DNA of 64,000 nucleotides, from contig NZ_WJIE01000001.1 in assembly GCF_009649845.1 (NCBI RefSeq), positions 124,001-188,000 of the forward strand, in the 5' to 3' direction. The notes beneath the pieces were generated by a model. That model saw nothing but the letters and a program-made list of their open reading frames with translations. It was not told the origin of the DNA and did no database searches. This stretch comes from Polyangium spumosum. Lineage in GTDB: Bacteria; Myxococcota_A; Polyangia; Polyangiales; Polyangiaceae. Position numbers and translations under genes: made by a program. This document shows positions 44,428 through 55,560 of this stretch, piece by piece (positions within the stretch are counted from its first letter, which is position 1; every line of letters starts with the position of its first letter).

Positions 44428-45354
44428 ATGCGAAGCGCCTCCTTGCTTTTTTCTTCGTTCGCCTTGATCGCGGCCGCCGCGTTCGCCTACGGCTGCTCGG
44501 CCACGAACACCGACGGGACGTTCCAGGGCGACGGGGGGAAGGGCGGCGAGGCCGGGCAAGGAGGCTCGGCCGGCGGGGGCGGGGAGGGCGGCGAGGCCGG
44601 GCAGGGCGGCGCGGGCGGGTTCGACTTCCCGACCGACGGCGGTCCGCCGGAGCCCGAGCTGCCTGGAGAGGTGTTCGGGCACGGCCCGGACCGGCTGTAC
44701 AAGCTCGATCCCTACACGAAGGAGGTCACGCTCGTGGACTACTTCGAAGGGTGCGGGGTCGACGTCATCGACATCGCGATCGACAAGGACTCGAAGATCT
44801 TCGGGACGACCTTCGGGGGGCTCGTCGCGATCGACAAGACGACCGCGAAGTGCACGCTCATCCAGAACGGCAGTTACCCGAACTCGCTCTCGTTCGTGCC
44901 CGCAGGGACGCTCGATCCGAACGAGGAGGTGCTCGTCGGGTATCAGATCGCGACGTACGTGCGCATCGACAAGGTCACGGGGGCGGTGACGACCGTCGGC
45001 TCGCTCGGGGGCGGGTACGCGTCGAGCGGGGACATCGTGTCGGTGAAGGGCGGCGGGACGTACCTCACGGTGACCGGCAACGGCTGCAGCGATTGCCTGG
45101 TCGAGGTGAACCCGAAGACGGGCGCGCTCATCAAGAACTGGGGCCCGGTGGGCTACGACAACGTCTTCGGGATCGCCTTCTGGGCAGGCAGCGTCTACGG
45201 CTTCAACCAGTCGGGCTTCCTCTTCGAGATCACCTTCGATCCGAACGGGAGCGGCATCACGTCGACGCAGATCCCGACCTCGGGAGACCTGAACCTGATC
45301 TTCTGGGGCGCAGGCTCGACGACGATCGCGCCGATCGAGCCTCCGCCGAAGTGA
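44428..45354 (+). CDS. lipoprotein with propeller-like domain
   Basis: 308 residues. Lipobox AYGC (C23) precedes a Gly-rich linker (about 35-70) like those of its neighbours. The rest shows repeated blades such as LYKLDPYTKEVTLVDYF, YVRIDKVTGAVTTVGS and LVEVNPKTGALIKNWG, a YncE/quinoprotein-like pattern without obvious cofactor residues. ATG 44428 sits better than an upstream in-frame GTG. Divergent from the MopE-type gene across 178 bp, which may carry promoters for both. Function unknown. Confidence 0.72.
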   Translation: MRSASLLFSSFALIAAAAFAYGCSATNTDGTFQGDGGKGGEAGQGGSAGGGGEGGEAGQGGAGGFDFPTDGGPPEPELPGEVFGHGPDRLYKLDPYTKEVTLVDYFEGCGVDVIDIAIDKDSKIFGTTFGGLVAIDKTTAKCTLIQNGSYPNSLSFVPAGTLDPNEEVLVGYQIATYVRIDKVTGAVTTVGSLGGGYASSGDIVSVKGGGTYLTVTGNGCSDCLVEVNPKTGALIKNWGPVGYDNVFGIAFWAGSVYGFNQSGFLFEITFDPNGSGITSTQIPTSGDLNLIFWGAGSTTIAPIEPPPK

Positions 45355-45359
45355 TCCGG

Positions 45360-45779
45360 TCAGGCGCCGAGCGAGCGGATCGCGTTGAGCATGCGCCGGA
45401 AGAGGCCCTCTTCCGGCGTGTCCTGCGTGGTGTCGTCGACGGGGCCGAGGGCGACGACCTCGGCGAGCTGGGTCGAGGCGATGAGCACGCCGGCGCAGCT
45501 CGGGCAGCGGAGGATCTCGGGGCCCTGGCCGCGCAGGTGCTCGGGCGCGAGGACATCCTTGCACCGCGGGCAGATGCGATCGCCGGGTTTGGCCTGCGAA
45601 ACCGCGGGGCGCACGTCGACGGCCGCGGCGACGGTGGAGACGTCGCCGTCGAACCAGTCGATCCACACGGCATGGCAGTCGGCGCAGACGTCGACGAGCG
45701 CGCCGGGCGTCGGCTTCTCTTGAAGCAGGCCGCTGCAGAGCGGGCACTGCGGGGAGGCGAGGCGGTACTGCTCGCTCAT
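45360..45779 (-). CDS. double zinc-ribbon (zf-TFIIB-like) protein
   Basis: 139 residues with two four-Cys sites: CPLC...CADC near residues 12-35 and CPRC...CPSC near residues 70-95. The first is followed by HAVWID, as in the zf-TFIIB family (CxxC...CxxCxGxWxD). A short amphipathic tail ends the protein. ATG 45779 overlaps the malQ stop (ATGA), so it is the last gene of that operon. Role unknown; such ribbons often bind protein or RNA. Confidence 0.75.
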   Translation of the reverse strand: MSEQYRLASPQCPLCSGLLQEKPTPGALVDVCADCHAVWIDWFDGDVSTVAAAVDVRPAVSQAKPGDRICPRCKDVLAPEHLRGQGPEILRCPSCAGVLIASTQLAEVVALGPVDDTTQDTPEEGLFRRMLNAIRSLGA

Positions 45780-47302
45780 CGCGCGGCTCCGGTGGGCGTG
45801 GGCTCCGCGACGCGCCCGTAGAGCTCGGCGAGCTCGCGCAGGCGCATGGCCGTCTCGCGGCGGAAGACGTCGCCCTGGAGCAAGAAGCGCCAGTTGTCGC
45901 GGGTCGTGGCGGGGTTGTTCATGCGCGCCTCGCTGCCGCGCGCGAGCACGTCCTGCATGGGGATGATCGCCGTGCGCGCGGTGGAGGCGAACGCGGCGAG
46001 GATGAAGTCCCAGGCGATGTCCTGACCGCTCACGCGGAGGTAACGCTGGATGTGATGGCGCACGTGCGGCGGGGCCGCGCTCCAGAAGCCCACGGTGGTG
46101 TCGTTGTCGTGGGTGCCCGGGTAGACGACGTTGTCGGGCTCGTGGTTGTGGGGCAGGTGCGTGTTGTCCGCGTCGCCGCCGAAGGCGAACTGGAGGACAC
46201 GCATGCCCGGCAGGCCCGCGGCGCGGCGCAGCTCGTGGACGGCTTCGTCGATCATGCCGAGATCCTCGGCGACGAGCGGCATCTTGCCGTGACGCTCGAG
46301 CGCCTGGAAGAACGCGAGCCCGGGGCCCGTGACCCACTTTCCGCCGCGCGCGTCGGGCGCGCCGAAGGGGATCTCCCAGTACGCGGCGAAGGCGCGGAAG
46401 TGATCGATGCGGGCGATGTCGGTGTGGGCGAGGATGCGGCGGAGGCGCGCGCGCCACCAGGCGAAGTCGTCCTCGGCCATGCGGGCCCAGTTGTAGATGG
46501 GGTTGCCCCAGAGCTGGCCGGTCTCGCTGAAGTAGTCCGGCGGCACGCCCGACACGGTCTTCGGGGTGCCGAGCTCGTCGAGGTGGAAGAGGTTTCGGTG
46601 TGCCCAGACGTCGACGCTGTTGCGATCGACGTAGATCGGCAGGTCGCCGACGATACGCACGCCGCGGGCGTGGGCGTAGGCGCGGAGCTCGCTCCACTGG
46701 TGCTCGAAGAAAAACAGGATGGCGATCTCGCGCTCGATCTCCTTCGCGTGCTCGGCGCGGGCCTTCGTGATCGCCGCCGGATCGCGGTCGCGCAGCGCGG
46801 GCTCCCAGTCCCACCAGGCCTTGCCGCCGTTCTTGCGCGAGAGGAGCCAGAAGAGCGCGCTGTCCTCGAGCCACGAGGCCTCGGCCTCGCGGAAGGCGGC
46901 GAGCGGCGCGCGGAGCGGGTGCTCGGGGCGCGCGAGGAGGCGCTCGGCAGCGCGATCGAGGCGCGGCTCCTTGAAGGCGCGCACGGCGTCGAAGTCGACG
47001 AGGCTCGCGGGGTTGAAGTCGTGCGCGAGCTCGGTCGCGTCGAGCAGGCCGTGCTCGTGGAGCCGGACGAGGTCGACGAGCAGCGGGTTGCCGGCGAAGG
47101 CCGACCAGCAGACGTAAGGGCAGTTGTTGCTGGTCGGGTTGAGGGGCAAGACCTGCCAGAGGCCGAGGCCGGCCATGCCGAGCCAGTCGAGGAAGCGCCG
47201 CGCAGAGGCGCCGAGATCCCCCATGCCGTACGTGCCGGGCAGGGAGGTCGGGTGCAGGAGGATCCCCGCCTCGCGGCGGGGTTTGTCTTGGGCCTGGGTC
47301 AT
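45776..47302 (-). CDS. malQ: 4-alpha-glucanotransferase
   Basis: 508 residues, the usual length for the short GH77 form. The family blocks GILLHPTSLPG, DLPIYVDRNSVDVWAH, GQLWGNPIYNW, RIDHFRAF (nucleophile Asp region), LVAEDLGMI (acid/base Glu) and YPGTHDNDTT (transition-state Asp) are all present. It shuffles alpha-1,4-glucan chains in glycogen or maltodextrin metabolism. Its gene follows a 1,431-residue lipoprotein gene by 43 nt, an unusual neighbour; no other glycogen gene is in the window. Confidence 0.96.
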   Translation of the reverse strand: MTQAQDKPRREAGILLHPTSLPGTYGMGDLGASARRFLDWLGMAGLGLWQVLPLNPTSNNCPYVCWSAFAGNPLLVDLVRLHEHGLLDATELAHDFNPASLVDFDAVRAFKEPRLDRAAERLLARPEHPLRAPLAAFREAEASWLEDSALFWLLSRKNGGKAWWDWEPALRDRDPAAITKARAEHAKEIEREIAILFFFEHQWSELRAYAHARGVRIVGDLPIYVDRNSVDVWAHRNLFHLDELGTPKTVSGVPPDYFSETGQLWGNPIYNWARMAEDDFAWWRARLRRILAHTDIARIDHFRAFAAYWEIPFGAPDARGGKWVTGPGLAFFQALERHGKMPLVAEDLGMIDEAVHELRRAAGLPGMRVLQFAFGGDADNTHLPHNHEPDNVVYPGTHDNDTTVGFWSAAPPHVRHHIQRYLRVSGQDIAWDFILAAFASTARTAIIPMQDVLARGSEARMNNPATTRDNWRFLLQGDVFRRETAMRLRELAELYGRVAEPTPTGAAR

Positions 47303-47345
47303 GCGAGCGTCTCCTCGGGGCGGGCCAGAAAGCGAGCGGACGATA

Positions 47346-50300
47346 TCATCGCCGCGGCTTGCGGGTGATCCTTTGCAGCGCGGCCGAGACGGCCTCGCGC
47401 GCGAGTTTGGCGCGGGCCTCGGGATCCGTCTCCGGCTGACGCATGGCCCGGACCGCCTCGCATGCGGCCTCGTCGGCGGGCGGGAGCGTCACGCAGAAGA
47501 GATCGTACGAGCGCGACGCGGGCTCGGCGGCGAGGGAAGGATCCTTCACGAGGATGGCCGCGGCGTGCGCGAGGACCAGGGCGAGGAGCGAGGCCTCCGG
47601 TGTGGTGTCGAGCCATCGAGACACGAACGTGGGGCTCTTCGCGAGCTTGGCCAGGACGTCCCATCGGTTGCGCGTGAGGCCGAGCTCGGCGGCGAAGACG
47701 AGCAAGGCGAGGTTGCGATCGGCGAGGGACGTGGTGTCCGCGTCGATCGCGGCGAGATCCTCGAGCGCGGCGTCGTCGAGGGTGGCGCAGTTGACGGCGA
47801 CGCTGAGCACGTCGGCGCGCAGGCTCGGTCCGAGGAGCTTGGAGCGGCCGATCGAGCGGGCCGCGCCGACGAGGCTCGGGTTGCAGTGGCTCGGCTGGCG
47901 CTGGCGGGCGAGGAGGATGGCGGCGTCGTAGACGCGACCCGCCGAGGCGAGCTCGAGCGTGGCGCGGTTGAACGCGTCGGGGTCGTAGTTCTTCTGCTCC
48001 AGGGAGCCGAGGAACGTGTCGAGGGCGGGCAGGGGACCCGCGCACGCCTTGCCGCCGTCGCCGCGCCGGATCCGCGGGAGCTTGCGGAGCGCGCCGCCCG
48101 CGCGGAGCGAGAGGGCGAGGGCGTAGGCGTCACAGGAAGGAGCCTCGAAGCCGCCGATCTCGACCTTCTCCTCCGTGCATGCGAGGGGCTCGCCGAGCAC
48201 GGCGAGCGCACGCGCGGCGCGATCGAGCGTGGGCTTGACCTGGGGCATGCGGGCGAAGGCGACGGGCGTCGTGGCGAGGACGTCGCGGAGCGCGGCGTCG
48301 TCCGCGTCGTCGGCGAGCGTGGCGCGGACGAGCGACCAGATGTCACCGGCGAGCAAGGGCATGCCGGCGTCGGCGGCGAGCACGGCCGTGACGGCGAGGA
48401 CCGCGCGTCCATCGGCGGCGATGGTCTTCGGGTCGGGTCGGCCGAGCGATCGGCCGCCGAGGCGGGTGCCGAAGACGGCGGCGTCGACCGCGCGGGAAGC
48501 GGCGGCGGCGCCGCGCTCGGTGTCGCCGTCGAGGAAGTGGTAGGCCGCGGCGATCGCGGCGGCGTGCACGTAGTAACGCGCGGCCTCGGCGTCGCGCTCG
48601 GCGCCCGCGATGGGCGCGAGGCGCGCGACGAACGACCCCTCGGGTTTGCCGGGCGAGCGCACGCCGAGGCCCATCTGGAACGTCGACGAGCCTTCGAGCA
48701 GGCCGGCGCCGAACGAGACGTCGAAGCTCACGTTGAAGACCTTGGAGACGGTCTTCTCCTCGTAGCGGTACGACATGCGCGGCATCACGAGCCCGCTCGA
48801 CTCGGCCTTCGTGAGGAACGCGTCGAGCTTCTCGCGCGCCTGCGTGCGCTCGCCGGCGTTCGCGAGGCGGATCGCGTCCATCACGGCGAGCACCGCGTCC
48901 GCGGCCCCGGGATCCTCGCAGGCGCGGGTGACGGCGCCGCGCATCCCGTCCGCGTACTCGTTCGTGTTCGGCGTCTGGCCATTCCGCGCCCGGAAGATTT
49001 CGCGCGCGAAGCGCATGGCCCAGCCGAGCTCGGACGACTGCGCCGAGGAAGCGGCGATCGCCGCGTCCGGCGGCGGTTTGTCCGTGGCGACCGAGACGAG
49101 CACGCCGCCGAGCAGGCAGAGATCGGCCTGATCGGGTTTGCCGTTCGCGCGCAACGTCCTGGAGAGCGAGACCAGGAGCGTGTCGAGCTCGCCGTGCGTC
49201 TGCTCTGCCGCGGCGGCGCGGGCGAGCTCCTCGAGGAGGCCGACGGACGTGCCGGCGCGATCGTCGCGGAAGATCGCGGCGAGCGCGCGGAGCAGGCTCT
49301 GCACGCGGGCGGGGTCGATCGACGAGGTCTTGGGCCCGGCGAGGTAGGTCCGGGTCATGCCGTAGATCGCCGCGGTCGCGTCGGCGAACGCGCGCTCGTC
49401 CCACTCGGCGAGCCCGGCTTGCACGGCGCGCTCGGCGTCCGCGGCCGGGATCACGAAGGTGAACGGATCGGCCTTGTTCCTGCGCGACGTGATGTCGATC
49501 GCGTCCGAGAGGATGGTCACGACGAACCGCGCCCGGCGGATCGCAGCGCCGTCCCCGTTTTTGTACGAAGGGCTCGCGAGGATGCGCCTCCGGACGTCGC
49601 CCACGCGCGCGAGCACCCGGCGCGCCGCGGGGCTCTGCCCGCCCTTCGCGCCGCTGCATTTCGGGCCGGATCCGGAGGGTTTGTCGAGGAGGATCGTGGC
49701 GATCGCGGTGATCGTTTGATCTCCAAGGGTCGTGATGTCGTCGAGCAGGCCCGCGGGCAGGGGCTCGGCGCCCTCGCCGAGGCCCATGATCGCCTCGCGG
49801 AGCGCGTCACGCGCGGCCTTGCGCTCTGCGGGGAAGCGGGCGGGATCGGCGGCCTCGGGGTCGAGCTTCTTTTCGCTGCCGAGCGCGAGGTACCGGGCCA
49901 CGCTCGAGGCGAGGCGCGCGAGCGGGCGGCGCGAGACGGATGGGTCTCCGAGTGCGCGCCCGATCTGCGCCGCGGCGGCGTCGAGATCGGGGCGCTCGCC
50001 GAAGAGCAAACGCACGAGCACGTCGGTCGTGAAGAGGCCTGCCGCGCCCCAGCCGCTCTGTCGTGACATGTCGCCGTCGAGCTTCTTGCGAAAGGCGCCG
50101 AGCAGGCCCGTGTAGAACGCGCCCTGGATCGCCTGCGGATACGCCGTCGCCGCCATCACGCCGGTGAAGGCGGCCTCGAACACCTCCGAGGGATCCTTCG
50201 CGCGCGCGAGCTGGTCCTCGACGGTCTTGCGCAAGAGCTCGACGAGCGCGTCCCTGAGCGGCGCGTCGGAGATGAGGCCGGGGGCGTACGCGAGCGTGAC

Positions 50301-51641
50301 CACGCTCATCGAGCGGAGCCGATCCGGGTAGGCCTGGTGGAGCTGCGAGAGCGCGGCGAGGTGGGCCGAGACGAGCGTGGAGACGCGCCGGTACGTCGGC
50401 GTCTGCGCGAGCGAGATGCCCGCGAGCTCGCCGCGCTGCTGCGCGAGCACGAAGGCGTGGATCCACGTCGTGCGGGCCTCGTCCACGGCGCGGACGAACG
50501 CGTCGTACCGCGGCAGCCACTCGGCGAGCGGCAGGAGGTTCTTCCGGGTCGACGCGGGCGCAAGCGAGGGCGCGAGGGAGCGGCCGATCGTGAACGCGAA
50601 GGCCAGATCGTCGGGACCCTTGAAGACCGGCGGCGGGGCCACGAGGCAAGCCTCGTCCGGGCCGAGGAGCGCGCGCAAGCCTTCGCGTTTGTCGTCCGGC
50701 GCGGCCGCGAGGATGCGCTCGCCGAGCGCCTTCCAGGCCGCGTCCTCGTCTTTCGCCGCCCGCACGCGCAGGAGGTCGCCGTAGGGCGTGCCGTGCGGCG
50801 TCGGCGTCGGCGCGGGAAAATCTTCCGAGCGCGCGTTTTCCTCCGCGCTCGGCGGTGGGAGCAGCGCGATGCCGGCGCCCTCCAGGATCGTGAGCAGGTA
50901 CCGCGCGCGGAGCCGCGGCTCGGCGTCGACCGGCGCGGCGCGCACGAGCTCGGCGAGTCTTTCCGCTTCGCGCGCGGCGTCGACGTAGCGGAACGCGGAG
51001 GCATGATCGGCAGCGCGCCGGACCGAGGCCGCGAGCTCGAGGTTCGCCTGGAGCCGCGCGAGCGAGGCGTCGTCACGCACCACGGGCGGGAGCCCGACCA
51101 TCAAGGGCCGCAGCGGATCCTGCGGGAAGACGTACGTCACCTCGGCCGGCGTGCCGCGCACGCGGACGATCGTCTCCCACCCGATGGCCTCACCAAACAC
51201 GGCGAGCAGGCGCGGCGCGTCGACCGACGCGGGCGCGGGCAACGCAGCCGTACGCGCGACGAACGAAGGCGGCAGCGCCGCGCCCTTCGGCAGCTCGGCC
51301 CCGGCTTCGAGCAGGAGCGCGACCTTCGCGCCTCCTTTCTGCAGCGCGCTCCGGAAGAGCGCGGCCCATGGATCGTTCGGATCTCGCTTCGCGCGCGCCT
51401 CGGCGTACGCCTCGAACGCGTCCTTCAGCGCGCGCGCCTCGCGCCCCTCGTTCGAGGCCGCGACGATCGCCCGCTCGCAGACGTCGAGCGCGCTCGCCTC
51501 GCAAGGAAACGCCGCGTCCGCGGACGACTTCGGAAGCGTGTTCGCCCCTGATCCGCAGCTCCCCGTGGCCAGGATCAAGGCCGCCGCGGAGAAGACGGCG
51601 CGCGCCGCGCGGCGCCTTCGATCCTCGATCCGCTTCGCCAT
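47346..51641 (-). CDS. giant lipoprotein of unknown function (1,431 residues)
   Basis: A single frame of 1,431 residues starting at ATG 51641, one base shared with the previous stop (TGATG). The signal helix ends in lipobox ATGSC (C29). The mature part is Ala/Leu/Arg/Asp-rich and mainly helical, with TPR-like stretches but no recognisable motif. A beta-rich segment (about 990-1050: SFDVSFGAGLLEG..STFQMGLGV) interrupts it. Long frames on the opposite strand (up to 980 residues) are GC-driven shadows. It is probably periplasmic or on the outer membrane. Operon: small lipoprotein, this gene, malQ, zinc ribbon. Confidence 0.75.
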   Translation of the reverse strand: MAKRIEDRRRRAARAVFSAAALILATGSCGSGANTLPKSSADAAFPCEASALDVCERAIVAASNEGREARALKDAFEAYAEARAKRDPNDPWAALFRSALQKGGAKVALLLEAGAELPKGAALPPSFVARTAALPAPASVDAPRLLAVFGEAIGWETIVRVRGTPAEVTYVFPQDPLRPLMVGLPPVVRDDASLARLQANLELAASVRRAADHASAFRYVDAAREAERLAELVRAAPVDAEPRLRARYLLTILEGAGIALLPPPSAEENARSEDFPAPTPTPHGTPYGDLLRVRAAKDEDAAWKALGERILAAAPDDKREGLRALLGPDEACLVAPPPVFKGPDDLAFAFTIGRSLAPSLAPASTRKNLLPLAEWLPRYDAFVRAVDEARTTWIHAFVLAQQRGELAGISLAQTPTYRRVSTLVSAHLAALSQLHQAYPDRLRSMSVVTLAYAPGLISDAPLRDALVELLRKTVEDQLARAKDPSEVFEAAFTGVMAATAYPQAIQGAFYTGLLGAFRKKLDGDMSRQSGWGAAGLFTTDVLVRLLFGERPDLDAAAAQIGRALGDPSVSRRPLARLASSVARYLALGSEKKLDPEAADPARFPAERKAARDALREAIMGLGEGAEPLPAGLLDDITTLGDQTITAIATILLDKPSGSGPKCSGAKGGQSPAARRVLARVGDVRRRILASPSYKNGDGAAIRRARFVVTILSDAIDITSRRNKADPFTFVIPAADAERAVQAGLAEWDERAFADATAAIYGMTRTYLAGPKTSSIDPARVQSLLRALAAIFRDDRAGTSVGLLEELARAAAAEQTHGELDTLLVSLSRTLRANGKPDQADLCLLGGVLVSVATDKPPPDAAIAASSAQSSELGWAMRFAREIFRARNGQTPNTNEYADGMRGAVTRACEDPGAADAVLAVMDAIRLANAGERTQAREKLDAFLTKAESSGLVMPRMSYRYEEKTVSKVFNVSFDVSFGAGLLEGSSTFQMGLGVRSPGKPEGSFVARLAPIAGAERDAEAARYYVHAAAIAAAYHFLDGDTERGAAAASRAVDAAVFGTRLGGRSLGRPDPKTIAADGRAVLAVTAVLAADAGMPLLAGDIWSLVRATLADDADDAALRDVLATTPVAFARMPQVKPTLDRAARALAVLGEPLACTEEKVEIGGFEAPSCDAYALALSLRAGGALRKLPRIRRGDGGKACAGPLPALDTFLGSLEQKNYDPDAFNRATLELASAGRVYDAAILLARQRQPSHCNPSLVGAARSIGRSKLLGPSLRADVLSVAVNCATLDDAALEDLAAIDADTTSLADRNLALLVFAAELGLTRNRWDVLAKLAKSPTFVSRWLDTTPEASLLALVLAHAAAILVKDPSLAAEPASRSYDLFCVTLPPADEAACEAVRAMRQPETDPEARAKLAREAVSAALQRITRKPRR

Positions 51642-52126
51642 CACGCGCCTCCGCCCGCCTCGCACGACGGCGCCGTGGAGATCGTCCGCGTCGCGCGGAG
51701 CGCGCTGCCTTCGCCGCCCTGGAGCGGCTCGCCTTCGTCGTCCACGACCACGATCTCCACCCCGAACGTGTCGTAACGATCCGCAACGCCGATCAGCGGA
51801 AACTCGAGCACCGTGCCCGATCCGCGGCTCACCACCTTCCCGTTCGCCGAGAGCTCGAGGTGTCCGCAGTTCTTCACGTCGCCGCAGTACCCCGGGGGCC
51901 GCAGGTAGAGCGCCTTCACCTCGAGGAGGAAGGGAATCCGCGCGTCCGGCGCCTCGCCGATCGAGACGCACGCACCTTCGGCGGGGCTCTTGATGGAGAG
52001 CTCGGGCGGCTCGGTCTCGGTCGCCTCGGTGGTGGTCTCCGTGCTCTCCTCGGCGCAGCCGGCGAGCAGAGCCGCGCAGAGGACGAGGAGGCCTCGCGCG
52101 AAGAAAGCATGGGGCGAGCGGGTCAT
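51641..52126 (-). CDS. small lipoprotein
   Basis: 161 residues. Lipobox LAGC (C24), then a Thr/Glu-rich linker (ESTETTTEATETEPPE) and one small domain with four or five Cys (CVSIGEAPDAR, CGDVKNC). The domain looks beta-rich and Ig-like but is not assigned. It is the first gene of the operon and is coupled to the giant lipoprotein by a 1-nt TGATG overlap, so the two products may act together. Divergent from bolA across 56 bp. Confidence 0.7.
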   Translation of the reverse strand: MTRSPHAFFARGLLVLCAALLAGCAEESTETTTEATETEPPELSIKSPAEGACVSIGEAPDARIPFLLEVKALYLRPPGYCGDVKNCGHLELSANGKVVSRGSGTVLEFPLIGVADRYDTFGVEIVVVDDEGEPLQGGEGSALRATRTISTAPSCEAGGGA

Positions 52127-52182
52127 CGCGCCTTTCTAACCCAGCCCCGAGCAGGATGGGAGGGATGCGCTAAGCTCGCCGC

Positions 52183-52506
52183 GTGTCGCGCCAAGAGAGA
52201 ATCGAGCAGAAGCTCTCCGCCGCTCTCGCCCCCGTGGTCCTCACCGTCGAGAACGAGAGCAAGAACCACAACGTGCCCCCAGGGTCCCAGACCCACTTCA
52301 AGGTGCTCGTCGTCAGCTCCGCCTTCGAGGGCCTCGGCACCCTCGATCGGCACCGCAAGGTGCACACCGCGCTCGCGGACGAGATGCGCTCGGGCCTGCA
52401 CGCGCTGACGATCCGCGCGCTCACGCCGGCGCAGTACGAGGCCGAAGGCGCCGCGGGCTTCCAGTCCCCGCCGTGCCTCGGCGGCTCGAAGCACGACAAA
52501 AAGTAA
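52183..52506 (+). CDS. bolA: BolA-family protein
   Basis: 107 residues with the BolA fold signature: VENESKNHNVPPGSQTHFKV, then VVSSAFEGLGTLDRHRKVH and GLHALTIRALTP. BolA proteins act in stress morphology and iron handling with monothiol glutaredoxins; the conserved H of the metal site (RHRKVH) is present. The start is GTG 52183. It is followed after 5 nt by a phosphoesterase gene. No glutaredoxin gene is nearby. Confidence 0.93.
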   Translation: MSRQERIEQKLSAALAPVVLTVENESKNHNVPPGSQTHFKVLVVSSAFEGLGTLDRHRKVHTALADEMRSGLHALTIRALTPAQYEAEGAAGFQSPPCLGGSKHDKK

Positions 52507-52511
52507 GACGC

Positions 52512-53321
52512 ATGCTCACGCTCGGCCTGATCACGGATCTGCACTTCGGCCCCGAGGCAGGCTTCGCGGGCAAGCTGCGCAAGCTCACCCGGAGCGCTCC
52601 CGGCCTCGCCAAGGCCTTCGTCGCGCGCATGAACGATGTCGTCCACCCGGACCTCGTCGTGAACCTCGGCGACGACATCGAAGACGAGAGCCACGACGCC
52701 GATCTCGCCCGCTACGACGCTTGCGTAAAACTCCTCCGCGGCGCGCGCGCCGAGCTCGTGAACGTCGCAGGCAACCACGACACCGCGCACCTCGCGCCCG
52801 CCGAGCTCCTCTCCGTCTGGCAGCGGCCGGACCTCGATCGGCTCTACCACTCGTTCGATCGTGGAGGGTTCCACTTCGTCGTGCTCCACACGCGCGAGCG
52901 CAAGGACCACGACGTCACCGTCGGCGACGAGCAGCTCCGCTGGTTACGCGAGGACCTCGCCCGCGCGAGCGCCCCGACCGTGGTCCTCATGCACCACAGC
53001 GCGGCCGATCAAGACCTCCGCGGCAACCGCTGGTTCGAGGGCTCGCCGCACATCTGCCTCGTCGAGGAGCGCCGCGCGCTCCGCACGATCCTGCGCGAGA
53101 GCGGCCGCGTGCGCGTCGTCTTCAACGGGCACCTGCACTGGAACCACCTCGACGTCATCGACGGCATCCCGTTCGTCACGCTGCAGAGCCTCATCGAGAA
53201 CCTCGACGACGACGCCCCCGGCCGCCCCGCCGCCGCGCACGCCGTCGTGCACCTCGAGCCGAGCCGCGTGGTCGTGAAGGTCGAAGGCGCCGAACGCGCG
53301 ACGTACCAGTTCGAGGCGTGA
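52512..53321 (+). CDS. calcineurin-type metallophosphoesterase
   Basis: 269 residues with the five metal-binding blocks in order: TDLHFG, NLGDDIED, GNHD, MHHS and NGHLHWNHLD. The two-metal site should hydrolyse a phosphomonoester or diester; the substrate cannot be read. Relatives include cAMP phosphodiesterases and UDP-diacylglucosamine hydrolases. ATG 52512 is preferred over an upstream frame that overlaps bolA. No signal peptide, so cytoplasmic. It probably shares the bolA transcript. Confidence 0.9.
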   Translation: MLTLGLITDLHFGPEAGFAGKLRKLTRSAPGLAKAFVARMNDVVHPDLVVNLGDDIEDESHDADLARYDACVKLLRGARAELVNVAGNHDTAHLAPAELLSVWQRPDLDRLYHSFDRGGFHFVVLHTRERKDHDVTVGDEQLRWLREDLARASAPTVVLMHHSAADQDLRGNRWFEGSPHICLVEERRALRTILRESGRVRVVFNGHLHWNHLDVIDGIPFVTLQSLIENLDDDAPGRPAAAHAVVHLEPSRVVVKVEGAERATYQFEA

Positions 53322-53342
53322 CGCCGGGCTTCGCGGCAGCGA

Positions 53343-54725
<1,383 letters not shown>

Positions 54726-54786
54726 GGGGAAGCTTGGACTTAGGCCCTGTTCGTCGGCCAGGAAATGTTCGTACAATAGCCGGCGA

Positions 54787-55560
54787 ATGCGAGCCGTCGC
54801 GGCAGGCCTATCCGACGTGGGCAGACAGCGGCACCACAACGAGGATCGCTTCATCCTTTTGCCCGAGTTCAACGTGTTCGTCGTCGCGGACGGCATGGGT
54901 GGACATCAGTCGGGCGAGGTGGCGAGCCGCATGGCCGCGAGTTCCATCGCCAAGTACTTCCGCAACGAAGGCAAGCCCGACATCACCGTCGGGCAACGCC
55001 TGCGCGCCGCGGTGCTCGAGGCGAACGCGAAGATCTACGCGCGCGCCGACGACTCGCGCCTGCACCGCGGCATGGGCACCACGGTCGTCGCGGGCGCGTA
55101 CGCGCCGGACGATCGCACGTTCTTCGTCGCGCACGCGGGCGACAGCCGCTGCTACCGGCTACGCGGCGACGAGATCAAGCAGCTCACGCGTGACCACTCG
55201 CTCATCTCGGACGCGCTGCTCGAGCGCCCCGATCTCACCGAGCTCGATCTCAAGTACCTGCCGAAGAACGTCATCACGCGCGCGCTCGGCATCAGCCCCA
55301 CGGTCGACGTCGATCTGCGCGCCGAGCGCGTCGAACCTCACGACGTCTTCGTCCTCTGCTCCGACGGCCTGCACGGCCTCGTCACCGACGAGGAGATCGC
55401 CGGCATCGTGCGTGACAACGTGATCCTCACCGAGGCATGCGCGCGCCTCATCGAGGCCGCCAACGCGAACGGCGGACGCGACAACATCACGGTCGTGCTC
55501 GTCCGCATCGAGCCCGACGATCCGCCCTGGGCCGGCCGTCGCCCGAGTTACTACCGCTAG
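54787..55560 (+). CDS. PP2C-type serine/threonine phosphatase
   Basis: 257 residues of the bacterial PPM/Stp class. Metal ligands are in NEDRF, ADGMGGH (D35), SDGLHG and DNITVV; the flap-region HSL after LTRDHS is present. It reverses phosphorylation by Hanks-type kinases, which abound in myxobacteria, though none is encoded in this window. ATG 54787 follows GAATGCG; the upstream reading is antisense to the aldehyde dehydrogenase. Its stop overlaps a convergent small gene by 4 nt. Confidence 0.94.
   Translation: MRAVAAGLSDVGRQRHHNEDRFILLPEFNVFVVADGMGGHQSGEVASRMAASSIAKYFRNEGKPDITVGQRLRAAVLEANAKIYARADDSRLHRGMGTTVVAGAYAPDDRTFFVAHAGDSRCYRLRGDEIKQLTRDHSLISDALLERPDLTELDLKYLPKNVITRALGISPTVDVDLRAERVEPHDVFVLCSDGLHGLVTDEEIAGIVRDNVILTEACARLIEAANANGGRDNITVVLVRIEPDDPPWAGRRPSYYR

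Noticed and set aside
47124-50066. 980-residue open frame on the + strand
   Set aside because: It is antisense to the giant lipoprotein gene, has a charge-heavy Arg/Glu/Asp/Gly composition, no motif, and ends by chance. High GC produces such shadows; others occur at 2865-5555, 30808-34830 and 42057-45821.
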